From the NCBI GenBank assembly GCA_016870915.1, contig VFZY01000016.1, positions 1-49,170 on the forward strand: a DNA stretch of 49,170 bases. The letters are read 5' to 3'. Position 1 is the stretch's first letter; each line of letters begins with the position of its first letter. This DNA is from Acidobacteriota bacterium (GTDB taxonomy: Bacteria; Acidobacteriota; Terriglobia; Bryobacterales; Bryobacteraceae). Below, piece by piece: positions 26,531-35,588 of the stretch. The position numbers and the translations under genes were made by a program. A model generated the notes under the pieces. It did not search any database and was not told where the DNA came from. It worked only from the letters and a program-made list of their open reading frames with translations.

Positions 26531-27279
26531 CCGGGCTGCCGGTTGATCAGGCTCGCCACGTAGCCGGCGCCAAAGCCGTTGTCGATATTGACCACGGTCA
26601 CATTGCTCGCGCAGCTATTCAGCATCCCCAGTAGCGCCGCCAGACCATTGAAGCTGGCGCCGTAACCCACGCTGGTGGGGACAGCAATCACCGGACAGGA
26701 CACCAGGCCTCCCACCGCGCTGGGAAGCGCGCCCTCCATGCCCGCGCAGCAGATGATCACGCGGGCATCGGTGAGCCGTTCCCGGTTGTTCATCAACCGG
26801 TGAATGCCCGCCACGCCCACGTCGGTGATCGATTCCACGCGGTTCCCCATCACTTCACAGGTCACCGTGGCCTCCTCGGCCACCGGGATGTCACTGGTGC
26901 CCGCGCACACCACCGCGATCTTGCCCGATCCGCGGACGGCACGATCCCGCCACACGCGAATGGCGCGCGACTGCGGAAAGTACTCGGCGTCCGGAATCCG
27001 TGTGCGCACGGCGTCCGCGGTCTCTTCGGCAGCGCGCGTCGCCAGCACGTTGGGCACGCGCTCCAGAAGGCGGCTGGCGATCTCCGCCACCTGCCCCGGG
27101 GTCTTGCCCTGGGAAAAGATCACCTCGGGCATCCCGTGTCGCAGGGCCCGGTGATGGTCCACCTTGGCGAAGCCCAGATCTTCAAACGGCATGTGGCGCA
27201 GGCGTTCAAGGGCAGCGTCGACTCCAGAAGACCCATCCTTGACCTGCTCAAGGAGCTTGCGTAGTTGATGTTGATCCAA
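26527..27279 (-). CDS. larB: LarB, nickel-pincer cofactor biosynthesis carboxylase/hydrolase
   Basis: The product is 250 residues. LarB makes pyridinium-3,5-biscarboxylic acid mononucleotide from nicotinic acid adenine dinucleotide for the nickel-pincer cofactor of lactate racemase-type enzymes. The family N half ([39 protein letters not shown]) and the PurE-like C half ([52 protein letters not shown]) are complete, so it is not PurE. The start is TTG at 27279. It lies 36 bases after the Smr gene at the end of a heme operon; larC, larE and larA are not in the window. The stop overlaps the convergent gene by CTAA. Confidence 0.93.
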   Translation of the reverse strand: MDQHQLRKLLEQVKDGSSGVDAALERLRHMPFEDLGFAKVDHHRALRHGMPEVIFSQGKTPGQVAEIASRLLERVPNVLATRAAEETADAVRTRIPDAEYFPQSRAIRVWRDRAVRGSGKIAVVCAGTSDIPVAEEATVTCEVMGNRVESITDVGVAGIHRLMNNRERLTDARVIICCAGMEGALPSAVGGLVSCPVIAVPTSVGYGASFNGLAALLGMLNSCASNVTVVNIDNGFGAGYVASLINRQPG

Positions 27280-27315
27280 TTTCCAGAGTAAACCAAGTTT
27301 CAGTGGATGGGCTCA

Positions 27316-27609
27316 TCATTCGATGAGGAAATGCTCCGCCAGGTCCACAATCGTCGCGCCCCAGCCGCCGGCTTCCATCGGCGCATCGCGAAACGCGGCA
27401 ACGAACGGGGTCCGTGCAAGAACTCGCCGCACCATCTCCCTTTGAACACCCACTCCTCGCCCGTGAATGATTCGCACCGCGCGATACCCTCGCTCGCGCA
27501 CGGCTTCCAGGTAGGCTTCCACGGCCGCCTGGGCGTCGCGTGGATGGAACATGTGCAGGTCGAACACGTCCGTGATGGGAATCTCCACCGGCTCTTCGCC
27601 GGGGCTCAT
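27316..27609 (-). CDS. Smr-domain protein
   Basis: This 97-residue protein is a nearly bare Smr domain: VFDLHMFHPRDAQAAVEAYL, VRIIHGRGVGVQREMVRRVL and a GATIVDLA end are the DLH and HGRG motifs typical of the family found at the end of MutS2, with nuclease or RNA/DNA-binding activity. Its ATG overlaps the cobA-hemD stop (ATGA, 27606-27609), so translation is coupled to tetrapyrrole genes. The substrate is unknown. Confidence 0.88.
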   Translation of the reverse strand: MSPGEEPVEIPITDVFDLHMFHPRDAQAAVEAYLEAVRERGYRAVRIIHGRGVGVQREMVRRVLARTPFVAAFRDAPMEAGGWGATIVDLAEHFLIE

Positions 27610-29081
27610 GGCTGCTCCGCGGCGAGGATCGCCGCCACCAACCCCTCCATGGTGTACACGCGGGCCTCGGCATCCACGCGCACACCGTGGCGCCGCGCGG
27701 TTTCCGAGGTGACCGGGCCGATGCTCGCCACCCGGACTCCTTCCAGCGCAGCATGTCCAGCCAGAGCCAGAAAGTTCTTCACCGTCGAGGAACTGGTGAA
27801 CGTCGCCCAGTGGGGCCGCTCGCGCGGGAACACAGGCGCCGGATCCGGCACCACGGTGCGGTACGTTTCCACCACATCCACCACGGCGCCCATTTCGCGC
27901 AGCGTTTCGGGGATCACGTCACGGGCCACCGCCGCACGGGGCAGCAGCACGCGCTTGCCCGCCATGCCCTGCCGGGCCAACGCATCGGCCACCGCTTCGC
28001 CGATGTACTCCGCCGGCATCGCGTCCACCTTCAGGTGCAGCTTCCCGACCGCCGCGCCCGTCGCCGGTCCAATCGCGCAGATCCGCGCCCGGAGCGAACG
28101 CAGGTCCGCATCGGATTCATCCAGCCGGGCCATGAACCGCCGCACGCCATTGACGCTGGTGAACACAACCCAGTCATACGACGCCAGCCGTCCGATCGCT
28201 TCATCCAGCGGGGCGTAGGATGCCGGCGGCTCAATCGAGATCACAGGATACGATAGCGGGTCGGCGCCCAGGCTCCGAAGAGCGGCCGCGAGATCCTCCG
28301 ATTGTGCCGCGCCTCGGGTCAACAGCACACGGCGTCCGAACAGCGGCAGCCGCTCGAACCAGTTGAACCGGTGGCGCAGGTTGACGACGGGCCCGATCAC
28401 AATGGTGGCGGGCGGCGTGAGCGCGGCCTGCGCGGCCAGTTCCGGCAGCGTGGCCAGCGTTCCCGCGATGGTCTCCTGGTCCGGCCGTGTTGCCCAGCGA
28501 ACCGCCACCGCGGGTGTGTCCGGCGGGCGGCCGCGTTCGAGAATGCGCTGGCAGATGGTGCCCAACTGGTTCAAGCCCATGAACACCACCAGCGTCTCCG
28601 AGGGCCCCACGCGATCCCAGTCGATCGAATCGGGATCGTGCCCCGTGATCAGAGTGACTACCGAGGTATGGGAGCGATGGGTGAGCGGAATTCCACAATA
28701 GGCCGCGATCCCATTGGGAGTGGTTACACCGGGCACCACCTCGAACGCGATGCCGGCATCGGCCAGCACTTCCAGCTCTTCCCCGCCTCGCCCGAAGATA
28801 AACGGATCGCCACCCTTCAGGCGCACCACCACGCGGCCCATTCGGGCATGTTCCACCAGCAGCGCCGAGATCTCGTCCTGCGTCGCGTGATGCGCGGCTC
28901 GCTTCTTGCCGACGTAGACGCGTATGGCGGCCGGCGGCGCCAGCGCGAGCAGCGCCGGATTGGCCAGATTGTCGTAGAGCACCACGTCGGCCATGCCGAG
29001 GACACGGGCCCCCTTGCGGGTGATCAGTTCCGGGTCCCCGGGGCCCGCCCCCACCAGATAGACCTTGCCCGGGCGGTTCAA
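27606..29081 (-). CDS. cobA-hemD: Uroporphyrinogen-III C-methyltransferase / uroporphyrinogen-III synthase fusion
   Basis: The product is 491 residues from a TTG at 29081 that overlaps the hemC stop (TTGA), with GGGAG eight bases ahead; the frame is open further upstream but runs inside hemC. Residues 1-240 are a SUMT: GAGPGDPELITRKGARVL (11-28), VRLKGGDPFIFGRGGEE (86-102) and GVTTPNGIAAYCGIPLTHR. Residues 255-491 are a HemD: VLLTRGAAQSEDLAAALRSL, VFTSVNGVRRFMARL, ATFTSSSTVKNFLAL. So one chain closes the ring to uroporphyrinogen III and methylates it to precorrin-2. The dehydrogenase/ferrochelatase domain of CysG is missing. Fusions of this type occur in several phyla. Confidence 0.95.
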   Translation of the reverse strand: MNRPGKVYLVGAGPGDPELITRKGARVLGMADVVLYDNLANPALLALAPPAAIRVYVGKKRAAHHATQDEISALLVEHARMGRVVVRLKGGDPFIFGRGGEELEVLADAGIAFEVVPGVTTPNGIAAYCGIPLTHRSHTSVVTLITGHDPDSIDWDRVGPSETLVVFMGLNQLGTICQRILERGRPPDTPAVAVRWATRPDQETIAGTLATLPELAAQAALTPPATIVIGPVVNLRHRFNWFERLPLFGRRVLLTRGAAQSEDLAAALRSLGADPLSYPVISIEPPASYAPLDEAIGRLASYDWVVFTSVNGVRRFMARLDESDADLRSLRARICAIGPATGAAVGKLHLKVDAMPAEYIGEAVADALARQGMAGKRVLLPRAAVARDVIPETLREMGAVVDVVETYRTVVPDPAPVFPRERPHWATFTSSSTVKNFLALAGHAALEGVRVASIGPVTSETARRHGVRVDAEARVYTMEGLVAAILAAEQP

Positions 29082-29965
29082 GCCAGCAACTCCCGTGCAC
29101 CCGCATCCAGCAAAGCTTGAGCTACCCGCTGGCCCAACAGCTCCGGCGACCCGGTCTCTCCCGAACCAGTCTGCCGTAAGATCCGGCGCCCGTCCGGCGC
29201 GATCACCGCCGCGTCCACGCGCAGCGCCCCGTCCAACACCAGGGCATGCGCGCCAATCGGCACCTGGCATCCGCCGCCCAGGGCTCGCAGTACCGCCCGC
29301 TCGCAATCCACCGCCGCACGCGATGCCGCGTGATTCAGAAAAGCGAACCGCTCATCCCCCAACCGGGCCTCAATGGCCAGCGCGCCTTGCCCGGCCGCGG
29401 GGCACATCACCGAGGCCGGCAGCACCTCGGCGATTCGCGCATCCCACCCCAACCGCCGCAAGCCCGCCTGCGCCAGAATGATCGATTCGTACTGGCCCTC
29501 ATCCAGCTTCCGCAGCCGCGTGTCGAGGTTGCCGCGCACCGGCTGCACGTCCAGGTCCGCGCGCACGGCCAGCAACTGCGCCTGCCGCCGCAAGGCGCTT
29601 GTGCCGACGCGTGCACCGGCCGGCAATTCAGCGAGACGCCGGCCAATCACCGCATCGAACGGAGCCTCCCGCTCCGGCACCGCCGCCAGAGCCAGCCCCG
29701 CGGGCAGCTCGGTGGGCATGTCCTTCAGGCTGTGCACCGCCAGATCCACCGTGCGCGCCAACAGGGCTTCCTCAAGTTCCTTGGTGAACAGCCCCTTGGT
29801 GGACGTCTCCGCTCCCAGGCGCGCCAGCGATACACCGGTGATTCTATCGCCGGTGGTCTGGATCACTTCAATGCGCGACTCCAGCCCTTGCGCCGCCAGC
29901 AACTGTTGCACATGCCGCGCCTGCCACAGCGCCAACTGCGACCCGCGCGATCCGATCACCACCAT
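29078..29965 (-). CDS. hemC: Porphobilinogen deaminase (hydroxymethylbilane synthase)
   Basis: The product is 295 residues from the ATG at 29965, which has GGAGG a few bases before it and lies 2 bases after the hemA stop. HemC joins four porphobilinogens into hydroxymethylbilane. MVVIGSRGSQLALWQARHVQ, HSLKDMPTELP with the catalytic D82, RRQAQLLAVRADLDVQPVRG with LDTRLRKLDEGQY, and C233 in LGGGCQVPIGAH, which carries the dipyrromethane cofactor, are all present. The end overlaps cobA-hemD. Confidence 0.97.
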   Translation of the reverse strand: MVVIGSRGSQLALWQARHVQQLLAAQGLESRIEVIQTTGDRITGVSLARLGAETSTKGLFTKELEEALLARTVDLAVHSLKDMPTELPAGLALAAVPEREAPFDAVIGRRLAELPAGARVGTSALRRQAQLLAVRADLDVQPVRGNLDTRLRKLDEGQYESIILAQAGLRRLGWDARIAEVLPASVMCPAAGQGALAIEARLGDERFAFLNHAASRAAVDCERAVLRALGGGCQVPIGAHALVLDGALRVDAAVIAPDGRRILRQTGSGETGSPELLGQRVAQALLDAGARELLA

Positions 29966-29967
29966 GT

Positions 29968-31233
29968 TCACCCTCCCAGGCGGAACATCCGCCGGATGGC
30001 TTCCGTGATCGCGCCGCCGTGCGTGTGCCCGGCGTGCTTGCGCAGCTCCGTGATAGGGCCGTGCGCTACTTTGTTCACCAGGCCCTGGGTGAGGATCTCG
30101 ATGGCCTCCTCCTGCTGGGGTGTAAGCGGCCCAAGCTTGCCCCGCACACGCGCGATCTCGCCCAGGCGCCACTGCTCCAGTTGCGCCTTGAGATCGGTGA
30201 TGGTGGGCGCCACCTCGCGCTCCCGCATGCGATCTTCCAGCCGCGCCACCTCTTCGTCGATGATCCGCTCGGCCTGCTCGGCGGCCGAGCGGCGCTGCAC
30301 GCGGTTGGTCTCGACGACGCGCTGCAGGTCGTCGATGTCGTAGAGGAAGACGTTGTCCAGCGTGTTCACCGCCGGCTCCACGTTGCGCGGCACCGCGATG
30401 TCGATGATGAACACGGGCCGGTTGCGCCGGGCTCGAATGACGCGCGCCATCTGCTCCCGGTTCAGGATGTAGTGCGGCGCGCCGCTCGAGGTGATGACGA
30501 TATCCACCTGCGGCAGATAGTCCGTGAAGGCGGCATAGTCGATGATCATACCGCCGAACAGAGCGGCCATCTCTTCAGCGCGCTCCCGGGTGCGATTCGT
30601 CACGGCGATCGAGGAGACACCCGCGTTTCTCAGGTGCCGCGCCGCCAGGTCGGACATCTTGCCTGCCCCCACCAGTAGCACCGATCGCCCGGCCAGGGAT
30701 CCGAAGATCTCCCGGGCCAGTTCCACCGCCGCAAAACTGATCGACACCGCGCTCTGGCCGATCTCGGTCTCCGTCCGCACGCGCTTGGCCACCGTGAAGG
30801 CCCGCGTCAGCGTGGTGTCCAGGAACCCGCTCACCGTGCCCTCCGCCTTGGCCGCGGCGTAGGCATCTTTCAACTGGCCCAGAATCTGTGGCTCACCCAC
30901 CACCATGGAATCGAGGCTTGACGCCACGCGGAACAGATGCCGGACGGCGTCGCGCCCTTCATAGTCGTAGAGGTAAGGCCGCAGCCAGTCCGGGCTCACC
31001 TGCCGCACCCGGGCCAGGAACGCCGCGGCGAAGGCTCGCGCATCGGCCGCCCCGTCGGCCGTGACGGCCAGCTCAACCCGGTTGCAGGTGGAAAGGATGA
31101 TGCCTTCGCGGATGCCGGGCTCCTGCTTCAACACCCGCAGGCTGGCCTCCACTTCGCCGGTGGGAAACGCCAGCCGCTCCCGCACATCGACGGGCGCCGT
31201 CCGATGGCTCAGACCGGTGAGAAAGAACCGCAT
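29968..31233 (-). CDS. hemA: Glutamyl-tRNA reductase
   Basis: The product is 421 residues from the ATG at 31233 (MRFFLTGLSHRTAPVDVRER), one base after the ccsA-like stop; the frame is open a little further upstream. HemA reduces glutamyl-tRNA to glutamate-1-semialdehyde with NADPH, the first step of C5 heme synthesis. The catalytic Cys50 is in GIILSTCNRVELAV, the substrate motif is HLFRVASSLDSMVVGEPQIL, and the NADPH site is VLLVGAGKMSDLAARHL. The dimerisation helix is complete. hemL and hemB are not in the window. Confidence 0.97.
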   Translation of the reverse strand: MRFFLTGLSHRTAPVDVRERLAFPTGEVEASLRVLKQEPGIREGIILSTCNRVELAVTADGAADARAFAAAFLARVRQVSPDWLRPYLYDYEGRDAVRHLFRVASSLDSMVVGEPQILGQLKDAYAAAKAEGTVSGFLDTTLTRAFTVAKRVRTETEIGQSAVSISFAAVELAREIFGSLAGRSVLLVGAGKMSDLAARHLRNAGVSSIAVTNRTRERAEEMAALFGGMIIDYAAFTDYLPQVDIVITSSGAPHYILNREQMARVIRARRNRPVFIIDIAVPRNVEPAVNTLDNVFLYDIDDLQRVVETNRVQRRSAAEQAERIIDEEVARLEDRMREREVAPTITDLKAQLEQWRLGEIARVRGKLGPLTPQQEEAIEILTQGLVNKVAHGPITELRKHAGHTHGGAITEAIRRMFRLGG

Positions 31234-31234
31234 G

Positions 31235-32053
31235 CTACCGCGCGATCGCTCCAAGCAGGCCCGCGTGCGCCACCCACGTCAACGCCAGGCAGCCCAGAAC
31301 ACCCACGGCCATCACGGCCGCCTTCCGGCCGCGCCAGCCCGCGATGGTGCGCAGAAATACCATCACCAGACAGAAGGCCCAGGTGAAAATCGAGATCGCG
31401 ATCTTGGCATCGCCAAGCCACCCCGTGCCGGTTTCAATGAACGCCCAGGCGCTGCCCACCACCATGCCGGCCGTGAGGAACACAAAGCCGAAGGCCATCG
31501 ACCGTGTCATCAACTCGTCCAACGTTCCAAGCGGCGGCAGCCTATGCAGCAGCCCCCCCTGCGACTTGCGCTTCAACTGGCGCTCCTGGGCCAGATAAAA
31601 GATGGAGGCCGCCGCGGTCAACAGCAGCGCGACGTAACCGGCAAGGATGGTCAGCACGTGAACCAGCAGCAGGGCGTTGCGCACGCGAGCATCGGCGAAC
31701 GGCGTCACCGGAGCTTCCGTCGCGGCGATGGCCGTCATCAGAAAGGCCAGCGGGAACAGAATCACGCCCAGCGACGAGAACCGGTACCGCCAATCGATGA
31801 AAAGGAACACCAGCGCCACCAGAACGCCGCACAGCGATAGCGTTTCATAAAAGTTGGCGGCCGGCAGATGGCCCACCCGGATCGAGCGGTCGACAATGGC
31901 CACCAGATGCAGAACCGCGGCGATCAGCACGCAAATGCGAGCCGGTTGGAACAGATTCTTCTCGCGCCCCAGTACGTGAAGAATGGTGTGCAGGACTCCG
32001 ATGGAATAGAAGACGGTCGCGACGCGCAACCAGAAAATGCTCATTTCAAGCAT
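31235..32053 (-). CDS. Cytochrome c assembly / HemX-like membrane protein
   Basis: The product is 272 residues with about eight membrane segments, e.g. WLRVATVFYSIGVLHTILH, ARICVLIAAVLHLVAIVD, VRNALLLVHVLTILAGYVAL and FIETGTGWLGDAKIAISIFT. The family is the CcsA/HemX-type cytochrome c assembly domain. Such proteins either help heme export to c-type cytochromes or adjust HemA levels. Being directly upstream of hemA with one base between them fits HemX. The ATG at 32053 follows GGGA; an alternative ATG lies at 32044. Divergent from the SDR gene across 69 bases. Confidence 0.88.
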   Translation of the reverse strand: MLEMSIFWLRVATVFYSIGVLHTILHVLGREKNLFQPARICVLIAAVLHLVAIVDRSIRVGHLPAANFYETLSLCGVLVALVFLFIDWRYRFSSLGVILFPLAFLMTAIAATEAPVTPFADARVRNALLLVHVLTILAGYVALLLTAAASIFYLAQERQLKRKSQGGLLHRLPPLGTLDELMTRSMAFGFVFLTAGMVVGSAWAFIETGTGWLGDAKIAISIFTWAFCLVMVFLRTIAGWRGRKAAVMAVGVLGCLALTWVAHAGLLGAIAR

Positions 32054-32122
32054 AAGGGCGTCCCACGGCTTCAGTATATCGCGCGTATTCCGGCGGCCAC
32101 CCGGCCCCTGTATGATCTCGAA

Positions 32123-32875
32123 ATGAGTCTATTTCTCGAAGGCAAGACAGCCATTGTGACCGGCGGAACCCGCGGCATCGGTTTTGAGACTGCGCGCGAA
32201 CTTCTCGCCCACGGAGCGCGTGTGGTGATTTGTGGGCGAAGCGAAAGCTCGGTGGCCGCGGCGCTTGCGCGTCTGTCTCCGGCGGACCGCGTAGCGGGCT
32301 GCGCGGCGGACGTCTCGGATCCCGTTCAGGTGGAGCGTCTGTTTCAACTTGGGGCAGAGCGTTTCGGCGCGATCCACATCCTGGTCAATAACGCAGGTGT
32401 GGGCTGGTCCGCTTCCGTGGGCTCCATGACACTTGATGACTGGAAGCGCGTTCTCGACGTCAACCTGACGGGCTCCTTTCTCTGCAGCGGGCAAGCCGTG
32501 CGGCATTTTCTCAAGACGGGCGGCGGCCACATCATCAACATCAGCAGCCTGGCGGGAAAGAACGTTTTTGCCGGTGGCGCGGTCTATAACGCGTCAAAAT
32601 TCGGCTTGAACGCCCTGGGGGAAGCCACGATGCTCGATCACCGCCACGAAGGTGTTCGCGTGACGAATATTCTCCCGGGTTCGGTCGATACGGAATTTAG
32701 CCTCCGGTCAAGGACAGACAACCGCACGGAGGCGGGCGCGGCGGTTTCGCCGAAGTCCGATTGGAAAATCGCGCCAGAGGATGTGGCGCGGGTGGTCCTT
32801 GACGTGCTATCGATGCCGTCCAGGACGTTGATCAGCAGTATTGAGATGCGGCCATCGATGCCGCCCAGGCGGTGA
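32123..32875 (+). CDS. Short-chain dehydrogenase/reductase
   Basis: The product is 250 residues from the ATG at 32123. The Rossmann motif TGGTRGIGFETA (about 14-25), the NNAG motif (ILVNNAGVGWSAS), the catalytic Ser in INISSLAGK and the YxxxK pair in YNASKFGLNAL form a classical SDR. NADP or NAD is used; the substrate is unknown. The upstream part of the frame belongs to the divergent promoter region. Four bases overlap an extended frame of the following AAA gene, whose true start is later, so no real overlap is needed. Confidence 0.92.
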   Translation: MSLFLEGKTAIVTGGTRGIGFETARELLAHGARVVICGRSESSVAAALARLSPADRVAGCAADVSDPVQVERLFQLGAERFGAIHILVNNAGVGWSASVGSMTLDDWKRVLDVNLTGSFLCSGQAVRHFLKTGGGHIINISSLAGKNVFAGGAVYNASKFGLNALGEATMLDHRHEGVRVTNILPGSVDTEFSLRSRTDNRTEAGAAVSPKSDWKIAPEDVARVVLDVLSMPSRTLISSIEMRPSMPPRR

Positions 32876-33063
32876 TCGAAGGGCAATGGGGCGCCGCTCC
32901 CCATGGCCAAACGTTCCGGCGCGCAGCCGCCGGCGAGGAGAGCGGGCCAAATCGGGACATGCTGAAATTCAAGGGTCGAATTGCCGATGGACTATTTGGT
33001 CCGGTGGCGAGGGGGACTGCCAGGAACCGGGAGCTCAGTTTGAAAAGGGGACTCAATCAATTT

Positions 33064-34245
33064 ATGATGCGGTGCAACGTCGCCCTGGATCCGAACCGGA
33101 CCGGTCACGAAGCCGAAGGGCTCGACCGGAGCCTCCGGCAGATGATCGTCGGCCAGGATGAGGCCATTCAGGAAATCGTCAACATCTATCAGATGCATCT
33201 CACCGGGCTTAACGCTCCCGGCCGGCCCATCGGCAACTTTCTATTTCTCGGCCCCACCGGTTCCGGCAAAACGCGGATCGTTGAAGCCACCGCCGAAAGC
33301 CTGGTGAAGACATCCAAGGCAGTGATCAAAATCGATTGCGCCGAGTTCCAGCACAGCCACGAAATCGCCAAGCTGATCGGGTCGCCGCCCGGCTACCTGG
33401 GCCATCGCGAAACCCACCCGCTGCTCAGCCAGGAAGTGCTCAACCAGTACCACTCGGAGACCATCAAGGTCAGCTTCGTCCTCTTCGACGAAATTGAAAA
33501 GGCCAGCGACGCTCTCTGGAACCTGCTGCTGGGCATTCTGGACAAGGCGACACTCACCCTGGGCGATAACCGCAAGGTGGACTTCTCGCGCGCCCTCATC
33601 TACATGACCTCAAACCTGGGCGCCGGCGAGATGAGTTCCATCATGAGCCCCAAGCTCGGCTTCTCATTCAACGCGCAGGCCCAGGCCTCGGGTGAAATCC
33701 GCTCCGACGAGAAGATGGTCTCCAAGCTCAATCGCAGCGGGATCGAGGCCGCCCGGCGCAAGTTCACGCCGGAATTCATGAACCGGCTCGACAAAGTGGT
33801 GGTCTTCAAGCCCCTGGGCGATGGTGAACTGCGCCGCATCCTCGACCTGGAACTCAACCAGGTGCAGCACCGCGTCTTCAGTTCGTCGCCCGAACGCAGC
33901 TTCGTCTTCACCGCCACCGACAACGCCAAGAACTTTCTTCTGGAGCAGGGGACCGACGTCAAGTACGGCGCCCGCCACCTGAAGCGCGCCATCGAGCGGC
34001 TGGTGGTGCAGCCCATCTCAAACCTCATCGCCACCGAGCAGGTGCGCGGCGGCGACTACATCCGCATGGACTATCAGGCCGGGTCCGCCACGCTCAGCTT
34101 CAGCAAGGAAGCCGAAGGCCTGCCCGTGCACGCCATGGCGGAACTGGTGGACAACTCCCTGGCGCCTTCGCTCACCGCGCTCGCCAACGCGGTCATGATG
34201 GAAACCTCGCGGATTCAGACGGCCAAATCCAGCCGCCGCAGCTAA
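33064..34245 (+). CDS. Stand-alone Clp-like AAA+ ATPase
   Basis: The product is 393 residues from the ATG at 33064 (AAGGGGA lies 12 bases upstream); the frame is open to 32872, and ATG 32959 is an alternative. Only one AAA+ domain of the ClpA/B/C D2 type is present: QMIVGQDEAIQEIVNIYQMH, Walker A GPTGSGKT (63-70), pore loop GSPPGYLGH (106-114), Walker B FVLFDEIEKA (138-147), then KFTPEFMNRLDKVVVFKPL and a D2 small domain with YGARHLKRAIERLVVQPIS. The N domain, first ATPase domain, M-domain and ClpP loop are absent. It is probably an unfoldase or a regulator. The stop overlaps that of the convergent TPR gene by CTAA. Confidence 0.85.
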   Translation: MMRCNVALDPNRTGHEAEGLDRSLRQMIVGQDEAIQEIVNIYQMHLTGLNAPGRPIGNFLFLGPTGSGKTRIVEATAESLVKTSKAVIKIDCAEFQHSHEIAKLIGSPPGYLGHRETHPLLSQEVLNQYHSETIKVSFVLFDEIEKASDALWNLLLGILDKATLTLGDNRKVDFSRALIYMTSNLGAGEMSSIMSPKLGFSFNAQAQASGEIRSDEKMVSKLNRSGIEAARRKFTPEFMNRLDKVVVFKPLGDGELRRILDLELNQVQHRVFSSSPERSFVFTATDNAKNFLLEQGTDVKYGARHLKRAIERLVVQPISNLIATEQVRGGDYIRMDYQAGSATLSFSKEAEGLPVHAMAELVDNSLAPSLTALANAVMMETSRIQTAKSSRRS

Positions 34246-35507
34246 CGCGAGCCTGGACGGGATCGCGCCCGGCGCACCTCATCCAGCGCGCGCCGGGCAT
34301 CCGCCGCCTTCGAATCGAGCGACACCGCCACCGCGAACGCGGCTTCCGCTTCCGCCAAACGCCCCAACCGCTGCCCGGCCAGGCCCAGCAGGTAGTGATG
34401 CTCCCACGCGGTGGGCGCAAGGCTCACCGCCTCCTGCGCGTAGCTGCTGGCCTCCTCCAACCGGCCCAGATCCAACTGCAGGCCCCCCAGCCGGAACAGC
34501 ACCCCCGCGTCGCCGGGCTGCAACTGGCGCGCCTCCTCCATCTTCACCACCGCCCCCGCCAGATCGCCTGCCTTCACCAGCGCCGCCGCCTCCTCCGAAC
34601 AACGCTGCGCCTGCCTGCGAGCCTCCGCGCTCGCCCGGGCCTCGCCGGTCAACTCCGCAAACCGGGCCAGTTCGCGCCGCCGCTCCTCCCCCCGTCCCGC
34701 GCCGCCATAGGCCCGCGCCAGATGATAATGCACCTCCGCCGACCCCTCGCCCCCCAACGCCACAGCCTCCCCTAGCGCCCGGATGGCGTCGTCGAACCGG
34801 CCCAATCGGTTGTATGCCATCCCCAGCAGCACACGTGGCTCATGCGCCCCCGGCGCGGCCTTCACCGCCCGCAGCAGCAGCTCCAGCGGATTCCCGTTCG
34901 CCTCCTTGAGACGCAGGTTCGCCAAACCCACCAGCGCGGATGCGTCGGCCGGATTCACGCGCAGCACCTGCTCATAGTGGCGCACCGCCTCAGCGCGCCG
35001 CCCTGATACCGCCAGCGCCGCCGCAAGATCCGTGCGTGCCCGCGCATTCCCCGGCGCCGCCGCCACCAGCCGTTCAAGCAGGGGAATCGCCTGGGCGTTC
35101 CGCTCCCCGCGCAGGTAAAGCGAAGCCGCGCCGTGCAGCGCGTCGACATTCCCCGGCGCCACGCGCAGCACCTTCTCGAACGCGGTCAAAGCACCGGCCT
35201 CGTTGCCTCGCTCCAGGTATGCTTCAGCCAAAGCCAGGTGCGCCGCCGCCAGCTTCGGGTCGCAAGCGCCGGCCGCCTGAAACGCCACCAGGGCCGCGTC
35301 CACCTGCCCCAGCCGGTACCGGGCTATCCCCAGGAAGAACCGCACATCGCATCTTCCGGTGGCCCGATGAACCTGCTCGAACAACCGCGCGGCTTCCTCA
35401 TACCGCCCCGCGTCAAAAGCCCGCTTGGCGTTCTCCACGCTCTGCCCCGCCGCCGCCGAAACAAGCGGCAACGCCACGCAGATGAGCCTCAACCTCACGC
35501 AACTCAT
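34242..35507 (-). CDS. Exported TPR-repeat protein
   Basis: The product is 421 residues from the ATG at 35507; a signal peptide ([20 protein letters not shown]) leads to a cleaved exported protein. It then holds about ten TPR units, such as [60 protein letters not shown] and [20 protein letters not shown]. It lies between two plus-strand genes and is divergently arranged from the symporter with 81 bases between them. No catalytic domain is seen; it probably scaffolds protein complexes in the periplasm. Confidence 0.87.
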   Translation of the reverse strand: MSCVRLRLICVALPLVSAAAGQSVENAKRAFDAGRYEEAARLFEQVHRATGRCDVRFFLGIARYRLGQVDAALVAFQAAGACDPKLAAAHLALAEAYLERGNEAGALTAFEKVLRVAPGNVDALHGAASLYLRGERNAQAIPLLERLVAAAPGNARARTDLAAALAVSGRRAEAVRHYEQVLRVNPADASALVGLANLRLKEANGNPLELLLRAVKAAPGAHEPRVLLGMAYNRLGRFDDAIRALGEAVALGGEGSAEVHYHLARAYGGAGRGEERRRELARFAELTGEARASAEARRQAQRCSEEAAALVKAGDLAGAVVKMEEARQLQPGDAGVLFRLGGLQLDLGRLEEASSYAQEAVSLAPTAWEHHYLLGLAGQRLGRLAEAEAAFAVAVSLDSKAADARRALDEVRRARSRPGSR

Positions 35508-35588
35508 TCTACGAAAGCGTCTTGCCCCGCGGCGCCACTCGAAGTGCACTCGCCCCGGCCTTTGTGGCATGATGCAGAAACCGCCCAC

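Noticed and set aside
26527-27279. PurE (AIR carboxylase) annotation
   Set aside because: Only the C-terminal half is PurE-like; the N-terminal LarB domain with [16 protein letters not shown] is complete.
32872-33063. N-terminal extension of the Clp-like gene
   Set aside because: The family begins at about the MMRCNVALDP segment, and the upstream part overlaps the SDR gene end and lacks similarity; it remains an alternative start only.
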